Shown: positions 49,301-59,612 of the stretch, in pieces
Numbering within the stretch: position 1 is the stretch's first letter
Layout: every line of letters starts with the position of its first letter
Origin: Sparassis latifolia
Lineage: Eukaryota; Basidiomycota; Agaricomycetes; Polyporales; Sparassidaceae
DNA: 64,000 bases
NCBI GenBank assembly: GCA_018466975.1
Contig: CM031552.1
Coordinates: 558,001-622,000 of the forward strand
Reading direction: 5' to 3'
Made by a program: the position numbers and the translations under genes
Notes under the pieces: model-generated
Seen by the model: the letters and a program-made list of their open reading frames with translations, nothing else
What the model was told of the DNA's origin: nothing
Database searches by the model: none

Positions 49301-49907
49301 ACATCATAACTATCTTATCTTAAATTAGACATATTTTTTTTGGAAAAGACTTAGCCAAATTCTGTCTATTAGAAGAGAGTAAGTAAAAGACACTTGACTT
49401 TTATCATAGATAGACAAGACTTATAGACAAATAGTACTCTACATCTTATTATAGTCTTGTCCTACAGCTTACAGTTTTTGTAAACTATCATGCAGTACTA
49501 TAGAGTATCTTAATGTAGCCATCTATAATACATAACAAGTTATTGAGAGACAGTATTTTACTTGTTCATTTTAGGCTTATACTCTAGAGTCTATTATATT
49601 ATAGACTGAGCACTTATATATACAAGATTTTTATAGCTATCTTCCAATTGTATAGCAAAGTTATGTTTTACTGAAGCAACTGTAGAAATTTATATTCTAT
49701 TAATTACATATTATACTACATTATATGAAGGCTGCAAGCATTAGAAAAGACTATAAGACTCAGAGTAATGTTTGTCTATAAGTCTTGTCTTTCTATGATA
49801 AAAGTCAAATGTCTTTTACTTACTCTCCTCTAATAAACAGAATTTGGCTAAGTCTTTTCCAAAAAAAATATGTCTAATTTAAGATAAGATAGTTGTGATG
49901 TATGGCC

Positions 49908-49992
49908 TAATGGTCAAGTGGTCTAAAGTGTCACTTAGAATTATATTCTATAAAATCAACCTGAGGTCCAGGGTTCAATCCTGGCTGGTGTT
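49908..49992 (+). other. tRNA-like Pol III promoter region, right arm
   Basis: Mirror copy of the left-arm sequence, with A-box TGGTCAAGTGG and the same perfect 5-bp T-stem (CCAGG/CCTGG). Both copies read outward from the palindrome centre. Confidence 0.6.
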
Positions 49993-50191
49993 AAAGTTAC
50001 AATTATATTTTGTTGCTAATCTTCAGATTATCTGAAGATTATCTGGAAGATTATATTAAGATTATTCTAAGATTATCTGAAAGATTATCCTGAGTTAATC
50101 TATGCACCTACAAATAAATCTACTTAAAAGTAGCAATTCTCATGAAAATTTGCTACTTATTGATGAAAATAATTATCTTTCATAACTGACA

Positions 50192-51726
50192 AAGATGGCG
50201 ATCCTGGGCGAACACCTGCATGGGAAGAAAAGGTCAGGCGGAGGTTCAGCAACAGTAAGCCCGAAATTCTCACATCACAATCACCGCGCTCTACTGGGTC
50301 TTCCCCCAGCGGGAACTGATAAAGTCGTCGTGGTGGGGAAGGCGTCGCGTGCCCTCCAGGCTCCTTTGGTCACTGCATAGGATTGGCCAGAAGACGTTGC
50401 AGTATTCGAAGCTGCACAATGCTCGGAGGTCCGACTATTCGCATGCGAAGTTCAGTGACCTGTCAAAGGCTTTCATCGTGCTGGACAACGAAAAACTTAC
50501 AGTCTCGGGACCTATTCGGTAGGACTGCCCTTACGGGCCAGGTGCGATAGCAGCGGGGAAACAAGTAGAGGTGTCCTGCTTGTCATGGCTTGTCAAGCCA
50601 GCGCTCGAAAGCTTTCATTGACGGGCACATCACACAATACATACAACATAATGTCAGACGCTACCGAGCAGCATGCCACGGTAGTGTCAAATTTCATTTC
50701 AAATTGTACGTGGGCATAACACTACACTACTGTATTACAACAAAATCGGCCACCTCACAACCGCGTCCAACACAGCGCCACACGACACTTCATATATCAT
50801 AACTGCACGCAATGCATCGCTGCGCGACACCTGCCACCCCAGAACACGAGCGCCGCGTGACACCTGCAGCCCCAGAATGCTAACACCACAGAACAACCCC
50901 CAAACCCCCACTACGAACAGCCCTCGACATTCGCAAGCCAGGCGCCAATGCTAAGTCAGCCAGTGGTATATACACTATCTAAATATACTAGTTAGAATAA
51001 TACCACAGCGACATCAATATAGTGACTTATGCATGTGAGATGACACTACATCATACAGGGTTGAAGATATCGCCGAAGAGGGGATCGAGAATGAGTCATG
51101 ACACGGGACACGCAGGAGGATGGCACTGGAGAGACGATCGGCTGATGTGACAAAATCGGTCGATGAAGGTGCGGCAGGTGAGAGACCATCAATGAAGATG
51201 CGGGCGGGGAGAAATGGCCTGAAGACGAGTGATGACATGGGAGAGACTGTCGAAGGGGAGACGGTCAACGAAGCAGGAGGAAGAGACTGTCGATGAGGAC
51301 GCGGGAGTGGAGAGCATCAAGACGCACCGACACTGTCGATGATGGTGGTTGAAGATGAGGATGAACGGCCGGGTTAAGGGCCTTCATATACCTGGCATGC
51401 TTTGAATTCAGGCTCCGACTCAACTCAAGTTGCGTGACTGCCCGGGAGGAAACATCCGAGAGGTCGGACCAATCAGCACATGGATAACTCTCCTGCTGAA
51501 TGACCTGCGACTGACAACGAGCACGATGATCGTGCTCATCGTGCTCGTTGTCGAGCAGATCGAACGTTGCTAGAGGAGATGGTATACTCAAAGTTGAATG
51601 CATGAAGTATGTAACCTTAGTAAATGAGTGTTTCAATGATGGCGCAGTCACCGAACAAGTCATTTCGCAGATAGACCATCCAATTGCACGTGCCAAATCC
51701 ACTAGTGCTACTCTACGCTTGGCACT
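50192..51726. other. KDZ internal spacer, no gene supported
   Basis: Small frames occur (for example 50195-50380 plus and 51265-51702 minus), but none has a motif or a consistent exon partner. Around 51050-51290 the DNA is purine-rich with GATGA and GACGATCG-like words. Confidence 0.45.
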
Positions 51727-52414
51727 CTACACTCGGATGTTCATACGCTGCCATGGCAGGCTGCCGCTCATGTAGGCATCGTCGTACTCCTTTACACTCC
51801 TGTCTCTCATCTGAACCTCCGTCGCCAACACACAGATTGTTTTTGCCGCCCACTCCATGCCGACTTCCCATGTTGACTCGCCAATATCGGGCCTCTTCTC
51901 TTGCATCCAAGCATGTACTTGGTCCGCTATCTCCACCCTCATCCTCTCGGTGACCTCCATCTCCCACTCTTCCTCTTTCCATTGCTCATATCGTGCGTGT
52001 CCATTCCCCAGCAATGTCCCCCACTGGTGGAGATGCAATGCCGGCACACCGCATCTTACTCCTTCTGGTCGGATTGCATACGGTGCAGTCGTGAGGCCCA
52101 GGCTCAAGACGGCATCACTCTCCTGGACTCCCATCTTGGTGCCTATGCAGGCCGACTGCTGTGCATACTCAACGATCTCCCGAGGGATGTCTTTCAGAGG
52201 CTCTAGGTCAAAGGGACTGGGATATCGCCGCACTAGGTATGCTGATCGATTCTGGCGAGCCCTGGTAGATATTCCCCTGTACCCGTGAATTAGCATACAG
52301 CCTGTGTATCCTGAGTGCTATGTCTCACATTGCCGATAGCATATATTTCTTTCTGCTTTCCTTCGTGGCGGCTTGCTTGGCCTCGGGCGATCGGTACTGG
52401 GCGTGACGACCCAT
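51727..52414 (-). CDS. KDZ cargo protein, unknown
   Basis: Two exons join MGRHAQYRSPEAKQAATKES and KKYMLSAM to GISTRARQNRSAYLVRRYPS across one intron, in phase. The first exon is Lys/Arg/Ala-rich, as in small DNA-associated proteins found in fungal transposons. The second is acidic and helical (YEQWKEEEWEMEVTERMRVE, EVGMEWAAKTICVLATE). No domain is recognised. An upstream in-frame Met at about 52519 is an alternative start. Its location inside the KDZ ends suggests it travels with the element. Confidence 0.55.
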
Positions 52415-52637
52415 GACAGCGTGCAGGGATATTTGAGCCACACTGTCTGAGCTCTTCAGATGGCCAGTGTAGCACCGGTGGTATTTATTGCACACAATGT
52501 CCAATGTATTTTGTAGCACTACGTAGTACTGCTACCAAGAACGACACGCGACACGGACCTGACTGACGACACACAATGACACTAAATGTACATACAGCAA
52601 CCTACGCAGTGTAGGTTTGTTCGCAGCACGCCGGGTC

Positions 52638-53472
52638 TCATGGCAGGATCTCCACGTCCCTGGCAATGTCAGCGGACTCGAAGGCAAACTTGGCATCCAT
52701 CTCACTCGGGCAGCGCTGGAAGACAGCGTGTGAGACTCCGGTGACGAGTGGCGAGACGACCGTCCTAGGTAGGTCATCAAAAACCAGGTCGATTCGAGAA
52801 CGGTGTGCGTACGTACCAGCCCTGGAAAATGCCGACTGCATGGCCCTTGACCATGGCATACCAGTGCTGTGCAACAGGAGGGGGATTCACTGGCACTACT
52901 ACGGCAGGGGCGAGAGGAGCTGCGCCACCAGCTGCACCACCAGCACCCGCGTAGTACGCAGGGGGAGCTCCAAATATGGCAAGCGGGGGAGCAGCTGCCG
53001 GTATCTGCACAGCAGGATTGGCAGCGGCGGGAGGCACAGGAGTGATGGCAATGATGGGAGCAGCGGCGGCAATGGCAGCGACAGCAGGAGGCGCAGAAGC
53101 GGCGGTGGTGGCAATGACGACGGGAGGCACAGGAGCAGCGGCGGCAGCAATGACGATGGGAGGCGCAGGAGCAGCGGTGGCAGCAACGATGGTAGGCGCA
53201 GGAGTGATGGCGGCGGCAGCAACCGCGGGGGGAGGAACAACGTGGGTCACCTGCGTGGCGGGCCCATCCACCGGTGTACCTGCAGCTGTTTGGACTTTTA
53301 GTCAGGATTGGTGGAATGACGAGGCGTTGCACTTACCTTGGAGAGCGCTGACCGCTGTAACGAGCTGCGCCTGCGTGTTGGCGATCTGCTGGACGGCATC
53401 AAGAAGGTCACCCAGCGCGAAGGCAGTGGGAGCGTCTTCAGCGCCGGCCGACTTAGAACTGAGCTGGGTCAT
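52638..53472 (-). CDS. KDZ cargo protein with viroplasmin-like (RNase H1 N-terminal) domain
   Basis: Exons 53472-53337, 53285-52817 and 52764-52638 give 243 residues. The N-terminus is helical (GDLLDAVQQIANTQAQL). A stretch of about 120 residues is almost only Ala, Pro, Val and Ile. The C-terminus, HWYAMVKGHAVGIFQGW then VTGVSHAVFQRCPSEMDAKF, fits the small Cauli_VI/viroplasmin fold found at the start of RNase H1 enzymes, which binds RNA-DNA hybrids. No RNase H catalytic domain follows. The fold is widespread in cellular and mobile genes, so this is no sign of a virus. Confidence 0.7.
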
Positions 53473-53759
53473 GAGTGAATGAGGACGAGGTGGAGGCTAT
53501 TCAAGATCAAGATTGGTTATCAGCGCGGGAGAACGGGAGTTTTTATAGACTGACCTCGCATGATGATTGGCCGATAAGGGGAAAAGCAAAATGGAAAGTG
53601 ACCTTCCGAGATCCTTGAGGTACCCGAGATGTCAGGAGCATGCTCTGATTGGCTTGATAGCCCAATACCTGTGAACGACTACCTGGGTCCGCCAGCCCCG
53701 TGCTGCTTTTCTCCCCACACCTGCGCTATCTATCACGACTTGTGGTCTCTGAATTTGCG

Positions 53760-56161
53760 ATGGCGCCGAAGTCCTGGACCTCACCTGAAGAGTTCACCTT
53801 CCTCGAGGCGAGACTGGAATCCTTCTTCAAGCATCAGAAAGAGGGTTCCCTACAAACCTTCTGGGACACGGTGTGTCCTGCCTTCTTAGTCGCGTTCAAC
53901 GAGGAAAAGAAAATTTTTGGGCTGAACGGGTCTACCGAGTCTGTGCAGCTCACCGGTGAGCAGACCGCTTTGCGCGCTGTGGTGCTGGGGCCTGCCATCG
54001 AGAAGCGAAAGCAGGTGAGTTAACATGACACTTTTTATGTGTTTTTATGCATTTCTGCTGCTCTCGTGCTCACGCTGGTTGCTATTACAGCAGATCCGTG
54101 TCTGGTACAACAATAGGTCGAATAAAACGCGGCGAGCTGCCCGCACCAAGCCCTTGATCACGCTGTTTCTATCTGGAGGTACACGTATGAGGCAGTTGAA
54201 GGCTGTCAAAGTGTACTCCCGCATGTATTACAAGGCCAAGGTGAAAGCTAGTGTATGCGAAGAGATCAAGTCTCGCAAGTTGTCGCAAATGGAAGTTCTC
54301 GAGGTGATCAAGAGGCTGACGAGGGAGAAGTTTGATGCGGAGATGGCAGAGGTAAAGGGAGAGATACTTGCCGAGGTGGAGAGACTGAGGTCCATCGCTA
54401 AGGCGAGCAAAGTGAGTGGATCGGAGATGAAGGAGCCATCGCCAGCTGAGTACCAAGGGTGAGTTCTTTGTCTCATTAGCTGTGCACTGGGTGACTCACT
54501 AACTGAATTTCAGAGTCATCGATGACATACCCGCCATTTTGAAGCAGTTTTCGATGCGCTAAGTATGCGCAGTGGTTGGAAATTCTCCTGCGTCTGCGGT
54601 GGGCCTGTACCTGAAGTAGGGGGAGATCTCAGAGTCCTTTCATGAGTACGCTTACCTGTATTCATACATGTGTTGACACAGATCCAGGTTCCACGGCGGT
54701 GAAGATCAAAGCAGGCTCAATTTCGGTCAGAGCTATCCCGAGTACAACCAGATGTGTGAGAAGGCATTTGGTCGCTTCATCAAGACTCTATTTTGTGCGT
54801 AATTTGTTCTAATAATACTAATACTGTGATGCTAAAAATTACTTTGTGAAGCTGTGAACCTCCGCCTTAGTCATGCGTTGAAGTCGTCTGGGTTAGGTGA
54901 TGAAATAAATGTGCAGTCACCGTCAGGTGAGGACACAGATACGACCACGAGCGCTGATCTCGAGGCGCTGGAGGAGACCCTTGACGAAACGGCATCGCAC
55001 GGAGAGGGCAGAGTGGCAGCACATGGTACACGTGGGGGCAGCAGCTCTGACAGGCCCGACATACCCATACATCCACCTGCCACAGGTGTCAATACACCGG
55101 CACCAGTGTCTTCCCTTGTCACTATTGACAGTGTGCGTTCTCGTTCCCCCCCCTCCTCACCCACCGGCATGCACTCTCAAGTCCAAAGTGTCGACAATGT
55201 TCTCCAGTGGGGTGCCACTTTCGCATGGAGTGGACTGCCGTCCTCGTCTTCATCCACCTCTGCTCTGGAGCCAGAACTCGAGCCTTCCATCGATGGATAA
55301 AACTTTGACAGTGTCAATCTGTCAAGGTACGATGCAGGTCTCGATGTTCTTGCACAAGCAAGCTTCATGGCTCCTCCACTTCCTCCCATCATGGCACCTG
55401 TCATGGTGGACAGGCTTCCTGGGCTTGCAGGCCCATCTGAGGGCACATCGACTTCGGTGTCGATTCCTGCACCTTTGGCTCCCGCATCTTCGGCCTTAAC
55501 TCCTGCACCTTCAGCGTCGAGTCCCGCACCTTCTGCAGTGACTCTTCCACCTTCGGCGTTGGCTCTTGCACCTTCGGCATCGAGTCCTGCATCTTCAGCT
55601 CCTGCATCTTCAGCCTCGACTCCTGCACCTTCAGCGTCGAGTCCCGCACCTTCTGCGGTGACTCTTCCACCTTCAGTGTTGGCTCCTGCACCTTCAGCGT
55701 CGAGTCTCGCACCTTCTGCGGTGACTCTTCCACCTTCGGTGTTGGCTCCCGCATCTTCGGCATCGACTCCTGCACCTTCGGCTTCTTTGTTGTCCATGGC
55801 GCCCCTGGTATCAACTCCATCATCATTGCCTATGGTGCACTCAACGTCGACTTTGTCATCTGCTGTCAAACCTGTCAACTCAGGTGTTGTGGAGTCAACA
55901 GGGATCAACAAGCAGAAGCCGACGGTGAAACTGAGAGGCCGTCCGCATAAGGGATCTGCGCAGAAGGATGGCAAAGATCTTGTGGAGAGCGCAGCGAGAG
56001 GTTCTGCTGAGGGGCATGGAGAGCCGCAACTGGGTGCGCTGATGAACCAGTGCCCTTCGCATGTACGCAAAGTGCCTGCGGCCCCCAATTCCATATGGCT
56101 GTATGGTGAGAAGTGTCGAGCCGACTGGGAGAATGAGGAGCCCAAGACACCGTGGAAATGA
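53760..56161 (+). pseudogene. KDZ cargo gene, homeodomain-like N-terminus, Pro/Ala/Ser-repeat C-terminus
   Basis: The start MAPKSWTSPEEFTFLEARLE leads to WDTVCPAFLVAF and, after an intron, QIRVWYNNRSNKTRRAARTK, which resembles the recognition helix of a homeodomain-like fold common in basidiomycete transposon proteins. Later exons have LRSIAKASK, FHGGEDQSRLNFGQSYPEY and a Ser/Pro-rich region. A frame break near 54550 (KQ then FDALSM) and an in-frame TAA at 55299 interrupt it; the same frame resumes with NFDSVNLSRYDAGLDVL. The 3' part contains a minisatellite (55460-55790) and ends NEEPKTPWK. It is probably broken, though the breaks could reflect unusual splicing. Confidence 0.6.
55460..55790 (+). 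repeat. Coding minisatellite (Pro-Ala-Pro-Ser-Ala type)
   Basis: Units built on GCACCTTCGGC-type words recur, with larger blocks of about 60-63 bp starting near 55531, 55651 and 55714 (TTCTGCRGTGACTCTTCC). They encode PAPSAS and SAVTLPPS alternation. Copies differ slightly, so the array is older than the 21-bp array at 43 kb. Confidence 0.85.
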
Positions 56162-56972
56162 GGTGCGGGTGCAGAAGGCGGAGCAGCCAGGAAGAAGCGT
56201 AAGGTAGGGCCAGAGTAGGTTGTTGTACGCATCGTATGTTTTCGCATTTTCTTGAAGCTCACTCTCGTGCACGATATTTTCTGTATATAGTATCTTGTAC
56301 TCTGTTCTTGAAGTTAGAGGTATTCCATAGCGTGGCATAGGAATCAATACTAGATAAAATTGATGTAAAAGTGGATGTGTCAATAATATATTGTTCGCAG
56401 CCAGAGAGATGTGTGATAACGGACAACATGTTGGTTCTGGTGTCCATGCACACTGAGTGTTGAACTGACTTATAATGGAATGAAACCACAAAAATTAATA
56501 GAGTGGTTCAAATATGTATTATGAAGATAGGTATTACAGTATACATGCTCAAGAACAACACTCCTACCTTGAACACGATTCACTTTGGCGAGCGAACTTG
56601 AAGTCATTCAAACTCGCCGGCTCAGAGAGGAACTACCGTCGGGAAGATCTGGGTTCCTGAGATCAGGTTATTAAGTTGAGATCTCAGATCGGTGAGGAAG
56701 CGCTATGGAGGATGGCAAGAAGCGAGGAAGCAAGGGAGGGTGGGATAGCACCCTAAATGGGCCAATGAGGTGCCCCGCTGCAGGCGGGGGCGCACGTGCC
56801 CAGCCAAGGCCCTGCAAATGCACCCAAATAGGCAGTACTGCCCGCGCTGCCGCCCGGACAGCTGTCAAAACCGCGATATATCAGTGATATATCACTGATA
56901 CATCATCCTCCTGTAGTAAGTCTCCCCTACCATGACAGCCATTAATACATCACCATTGTGCTAAGACTACAG
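56162..56972. other. KDZ right terminal region, no gene
   Basis: It holds 3' sequence of the last cargo gene, a TATATCAGTGATATATCACTGATA-type palindrome near 56876 and the right inverted repeat. No gene is supported. Confidence 0.5.
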
Positions 56973-57216
56973 GTATATTATATATTAATATGCCGTCTAG
57001 GCCTGCTCGTTTGCAGCTTACTTCCTCTGCAATGGACTCTTTCAAAAAGAAATATTCTTTGTAATTACTTCCATAATGCTGTGTATCTGTTGTCTATGCT
57101 GTAATGCATGTCGTCATATGCTCTGACCTGATCTCTTGCTGCGGAACACTAGCCCTGGGTTGGGGAAGTCGGCGGGCTCGCGTTGAGCCACGACTGTTGT
57201 GGGCTGCACTCCTTGG

Positions 57217-57517
57217 GTGGTTAGCCGTGTTCTCAACGACTTTCTGCCGCTTCATGCTCGAGTTGGATTCTGCGATTCTCTCCGCTCAGGCTCCCCTCGC
57301 ATTTCGCCCCTCCGCTGCCGGTCACCCGCTGACTTCTCGGGCCGTCGCAGTCCTGTGAGGCGCCTATTGCAGCCCGCTCTGAGCTTGAGCCCCCGCCGGA
57401 ATCCACCTCTCCCCAACCCACAAGACTAGCACTCAACATTGCACAGCGAACGTGCTATCTTAGTGAGCCGTGCACACTCCACTCCGTAGCTCAGCTACCG
57501 AGCACTTAGGAAGCGTG
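57217..57517 (+). repeat. Ngaro split repeat B1
   Basis: This repeat of about 301 bp starts GTGGTTAGCCGTGTTCTCAA and is repeated at 57692-57992. All observed differences fall at CpG sites, including one where each copy decayed on a different strand (CTGCG against CCACG). Confidence 0.9.
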
Positions 57518-57653
57518 GAGTTTGGCTTAGCAGCAAGCTCACGAGCGCTAAGTCAAACTAGTGCTTACTAAGCAAGAGGCTGAAGGCGGAGGAATAGGCG
57601 CTGTAAGCGCCAGTCTGTTCCTCCTGCACCTACAGCCTCTCACTCCTTTTCAT
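57515..57653 (+). repeat. Ngaro split repeat A2
   Basis: Second copy of A1 (33804-33942), 139 bp, placed between B1 and B2 as expected for Ngaro. Four CpG-to-CpA/TpG differences separate it from A1. Confidence 0.9.
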
Positions 57654-57691
57654 CCCACCCACCTCCCCTTGTTGATTCAAGTGTCCTAGCA

Positions 57692-57992
57692 GTGGTTAGC
57701 CGTGTTCTCAACGACTTTCCGCCGCTTCACGCTCGAGTTGGATTCCACGATTCTCTCCGCTCAGGCTCCCCTCGCATTTTGCCCCTCCGCTGCCGGTCAC
57801 CCGCTGACTTCTCGGGCCGTCGCAGTCCTGTGAGGCGCCTATTGCAGCCCGCTCTGAGCTTGAGCCCCCGCCAGAATCCACCTCTCCCCAACCCGCAAGA
57901 CTAGCACTCAACATTGCACAGCGAACGTGCTATCTTAGTGAGCCGTGCACACTCCACTCCGTAGCTCAGCTACTGAGCACTTAGGAAGCGTG
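57692..57992 (+). repeat. Ngaro split repeat B2
   Basis: Second copy of B1; its end (AGCACTTAGGAAGCGTG) marks the right end of the Ngaro element. The same 3' bases of B1 run directly into A2. Confidence 0.9.
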
Positions 57993-58540
57993 CTCGAAAG
58001 GCCGCCAGGTGGCGGAACTTGCTCAGAGATTAGTCTCATTCCCACAACGTCCTGAAGAGGCGCGCGTTCGCTCGACCCTCCAGAACGTCTGGTGCATTTG
58101 GTCACGATTTCGGACCATTGTGACAGCCGGTCACAACACATGACTTCTGGTGTATGTAATCCTTCCTTTTCTAGTATTTTCCGCGGTGCTTGCATAGCAC
58201 CTGTAGTGTGAATAGTCATCTTGCAAGACATCCTGTCTCCTGGGGACCCACTTGGAGGGCCTAAAGGTTTCTGTGAGCAGTATGGGACAGGTTCAGAGGA
58301 TTTTAGAAATGTTTAGACCATGATGAACACCAACAATACCACTTTGTAGATTCGTCCATGATTAACTCACTGCAGAATCAGGGGAGGGAAATTTTTTGGT
58401 TCCATGGTATGTAAAACACATTTTCAGACACTTCTCACCAATAGTTGCAGTCAGAAAGCTCCCCTCCAAAGGCAGGAGAAGGCAAGAGCAAGTACTAAGA
58501 TTATGATGACAATGCAAGTATGACTCCGAGGTGACCCAAT
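57993..58540. other. Intergenic between Ngaro and MITE
   Basis: No gene or repeat was recognised in this stretch of about 550 bp. Confidence 0.45.
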
Positions 58541-58549
58541 GTCACAATG

Positions 58550-59152
58550 GGATAATTCTATTGAGAAACCCCCAGAAACCCGGAAACCCCAGAAACCCCC
58601 TTAAGTTGCTCAGCAACCTGGTTTCTGTGCAAGGGAGACCGTTGACAGCCGGCCGGTTTTGATGGGGAGCCGCGCTTGCAGTCTCTTTCTGAAAGTGAGT
58701 AAAGTGCGGCCTCCCCGTAGCAGAGGCCTCGCTGCGAAATTGTAAGTTGATTCGGGGCTTACCAATCACACAGGAGCTCGGTACACTCTATGTACGTGAA
58801 CAGGACACGTCGGGCGGGACTGACAAGGCTTACGGCGGGTGCCAATTTTCCCTCTCCCTCTCCCATTCTTGCGAAAATTTACTTTAAGAATATGGAGAGT
58901 GCATGCAGGCAAGGTCTCTCGATCTCTCGTCAACTGCCATGAGAAGCTGAGGAGTGAGTCTGCCCTGCCTTCCCGCACAAACGATGATGCCAACATGGCC
59001 GCCCCAGGAGGGCGTCCGGCCGGAGTCCGAAACTTCCTCCGGAGAGGGAAACCCCACAAGTTTCCAAATTGAGGGGTTTCTCCGAGCAGCCTCAGAAACC
59101 CGGGGTTTCTTGGGGTTTCCGGGTTTCTGAGGGTTTCCCAATAGAATTATCC
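58550..59152. mobile_element. MITE with 9-bp target duplication (Mutator-like)
   Basis: The 603-bp element has inverted ends beginning GGATAATTCTATTG and continuing with GAAACCC repeats for about 50 bp. GTCACAATG flanks it on both sides (58541-58549 and 59153-59161). A 9-bp duplication and GG/CC termini fit Mutator-like non-autonomous elements. It has no transposase. Confidence 0.88.
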
Positions 59153-59509
59153 GTCACAATGGTCCAAAATTGCGACCAAGTACACCAGACGTTCTACACT
59201 GCTCTCTGCACCAGGCACAACCATTCCCTCGTGAGAACTTTTCAGGAACAGCTCAAGATCTGAACGCCCCGATGTTTTCCTCATATTTCCTACTCCGCTG
59301 TGGCGGTGGCACTGAGCGTAGCGAAGCCTCTGAGTGTCTGGTGCAGAGAGCAGCGGAGAACGGCTGGACTCGAGACTACTCGGAGACGAGAGTGGACAGA
59401 ATGGCACTCTAATTATAGGCAAAATGTGGAAGGGGTATCCTGCCTTTTTTTTCCAAATTCCAGCCCAAATTAATTTCATTTAATTTCTGGTCTACTACTG
59501 TAAGTATGA

Positions 59510-59612
59510 GACTGTCCGTAATGCCTATTCACGTTGTCCGTAATGCCTATTCACGTTTTTGTCCGTAATGCCTATTCGTAATGCCTATTCTCCGTAATGC
59601 CTATTCACGTTT
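59510..59612. repeat. Short tandem array CCGTAATGCCTATTCACGTT
   Basis: Four to five full or partial copies of a unit of about 21 bp lie here. The last full copy includes the stop codon of laccase 2 on the opposite strand. Confidence 0.85.

Larger units (their letters stand above)
49039..50191. repeat. 1.15-kb AT-rich palindrome with tRNA-like arms
   Basis: The left arm (49039-49440) and right arm (49762-50191) are near-perfect inverted copies starting TGTCAGTTATGAAAGATAAT at each outer end. A 321-bp loop separates them. Base composition is far more AT-rich than the surroundings. Repeated AGATAATCT words occur near each outer end. Each arm has a tRNA-like box region. No ORF is present. Confidence 0.92.
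44133..56972 (-). mobile_element. KDZ (Zisupton-type) DNA transposon with cargo genes
   Basis: Inverted ends are seen: CTGTA, then AGCACAATGG with ATGTATTAATGGCT at 44133-44173, matched inverted at about 56938-56972. Between them lie a KDZ transposase, three other genes and a large palindrome. Size (12.8 kb) and cargo fit basidiomycete KDZ elements. An exact target duplication was not found, so both ends may be off by several bases. It lies 5 bp after the Ngaro recombinase stop. Confidence 0.75.
33804..57992 (+). mobile_element. Ngaro-like (DIRS order) retrotransposon, carrying two nested elements
   Basis: The outer element of a 24-kb nest. It has the split direct repeats that define Ngaro elements: A1 at the left end and B1-A2-B2 at the right. 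Between them on the plus strand are a gag-like ORF, a reverse transcriptase/RNase H region and a tyrosine recombinase, with no DDE integrase. A copia element (36680-41868) and a KDZ element (about 44133-56972) interrupt it. Subtracting both plus the 5-bp duplication leaves about 6.2 kb, normal for Ngaro. All repeat-pair differences lie at CpG sites. It is certainly immobile now. Confidence 0.88.

Noticed and set aside
49908..49992. Functional tRNA genes in the palindrome arms
   Set aside because: The A-box and T-stem look good, but the acceptor halves do not pair and there is no clean anticodon arm, so they are tRNA-derived only.
52638..53472. Viral origin from the viroplasmin-like fold
   Set aside because: The same fold starts cellular RNase H1 and occurs in many fungal transposon proteins; no other viral gene is nearby.
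58550..59152. Interstitial telomere
   Set aside because: GAAACCCC words are confined to the inverted ends of a MITE with a target duplication and are not a tandem TTAGGG array.
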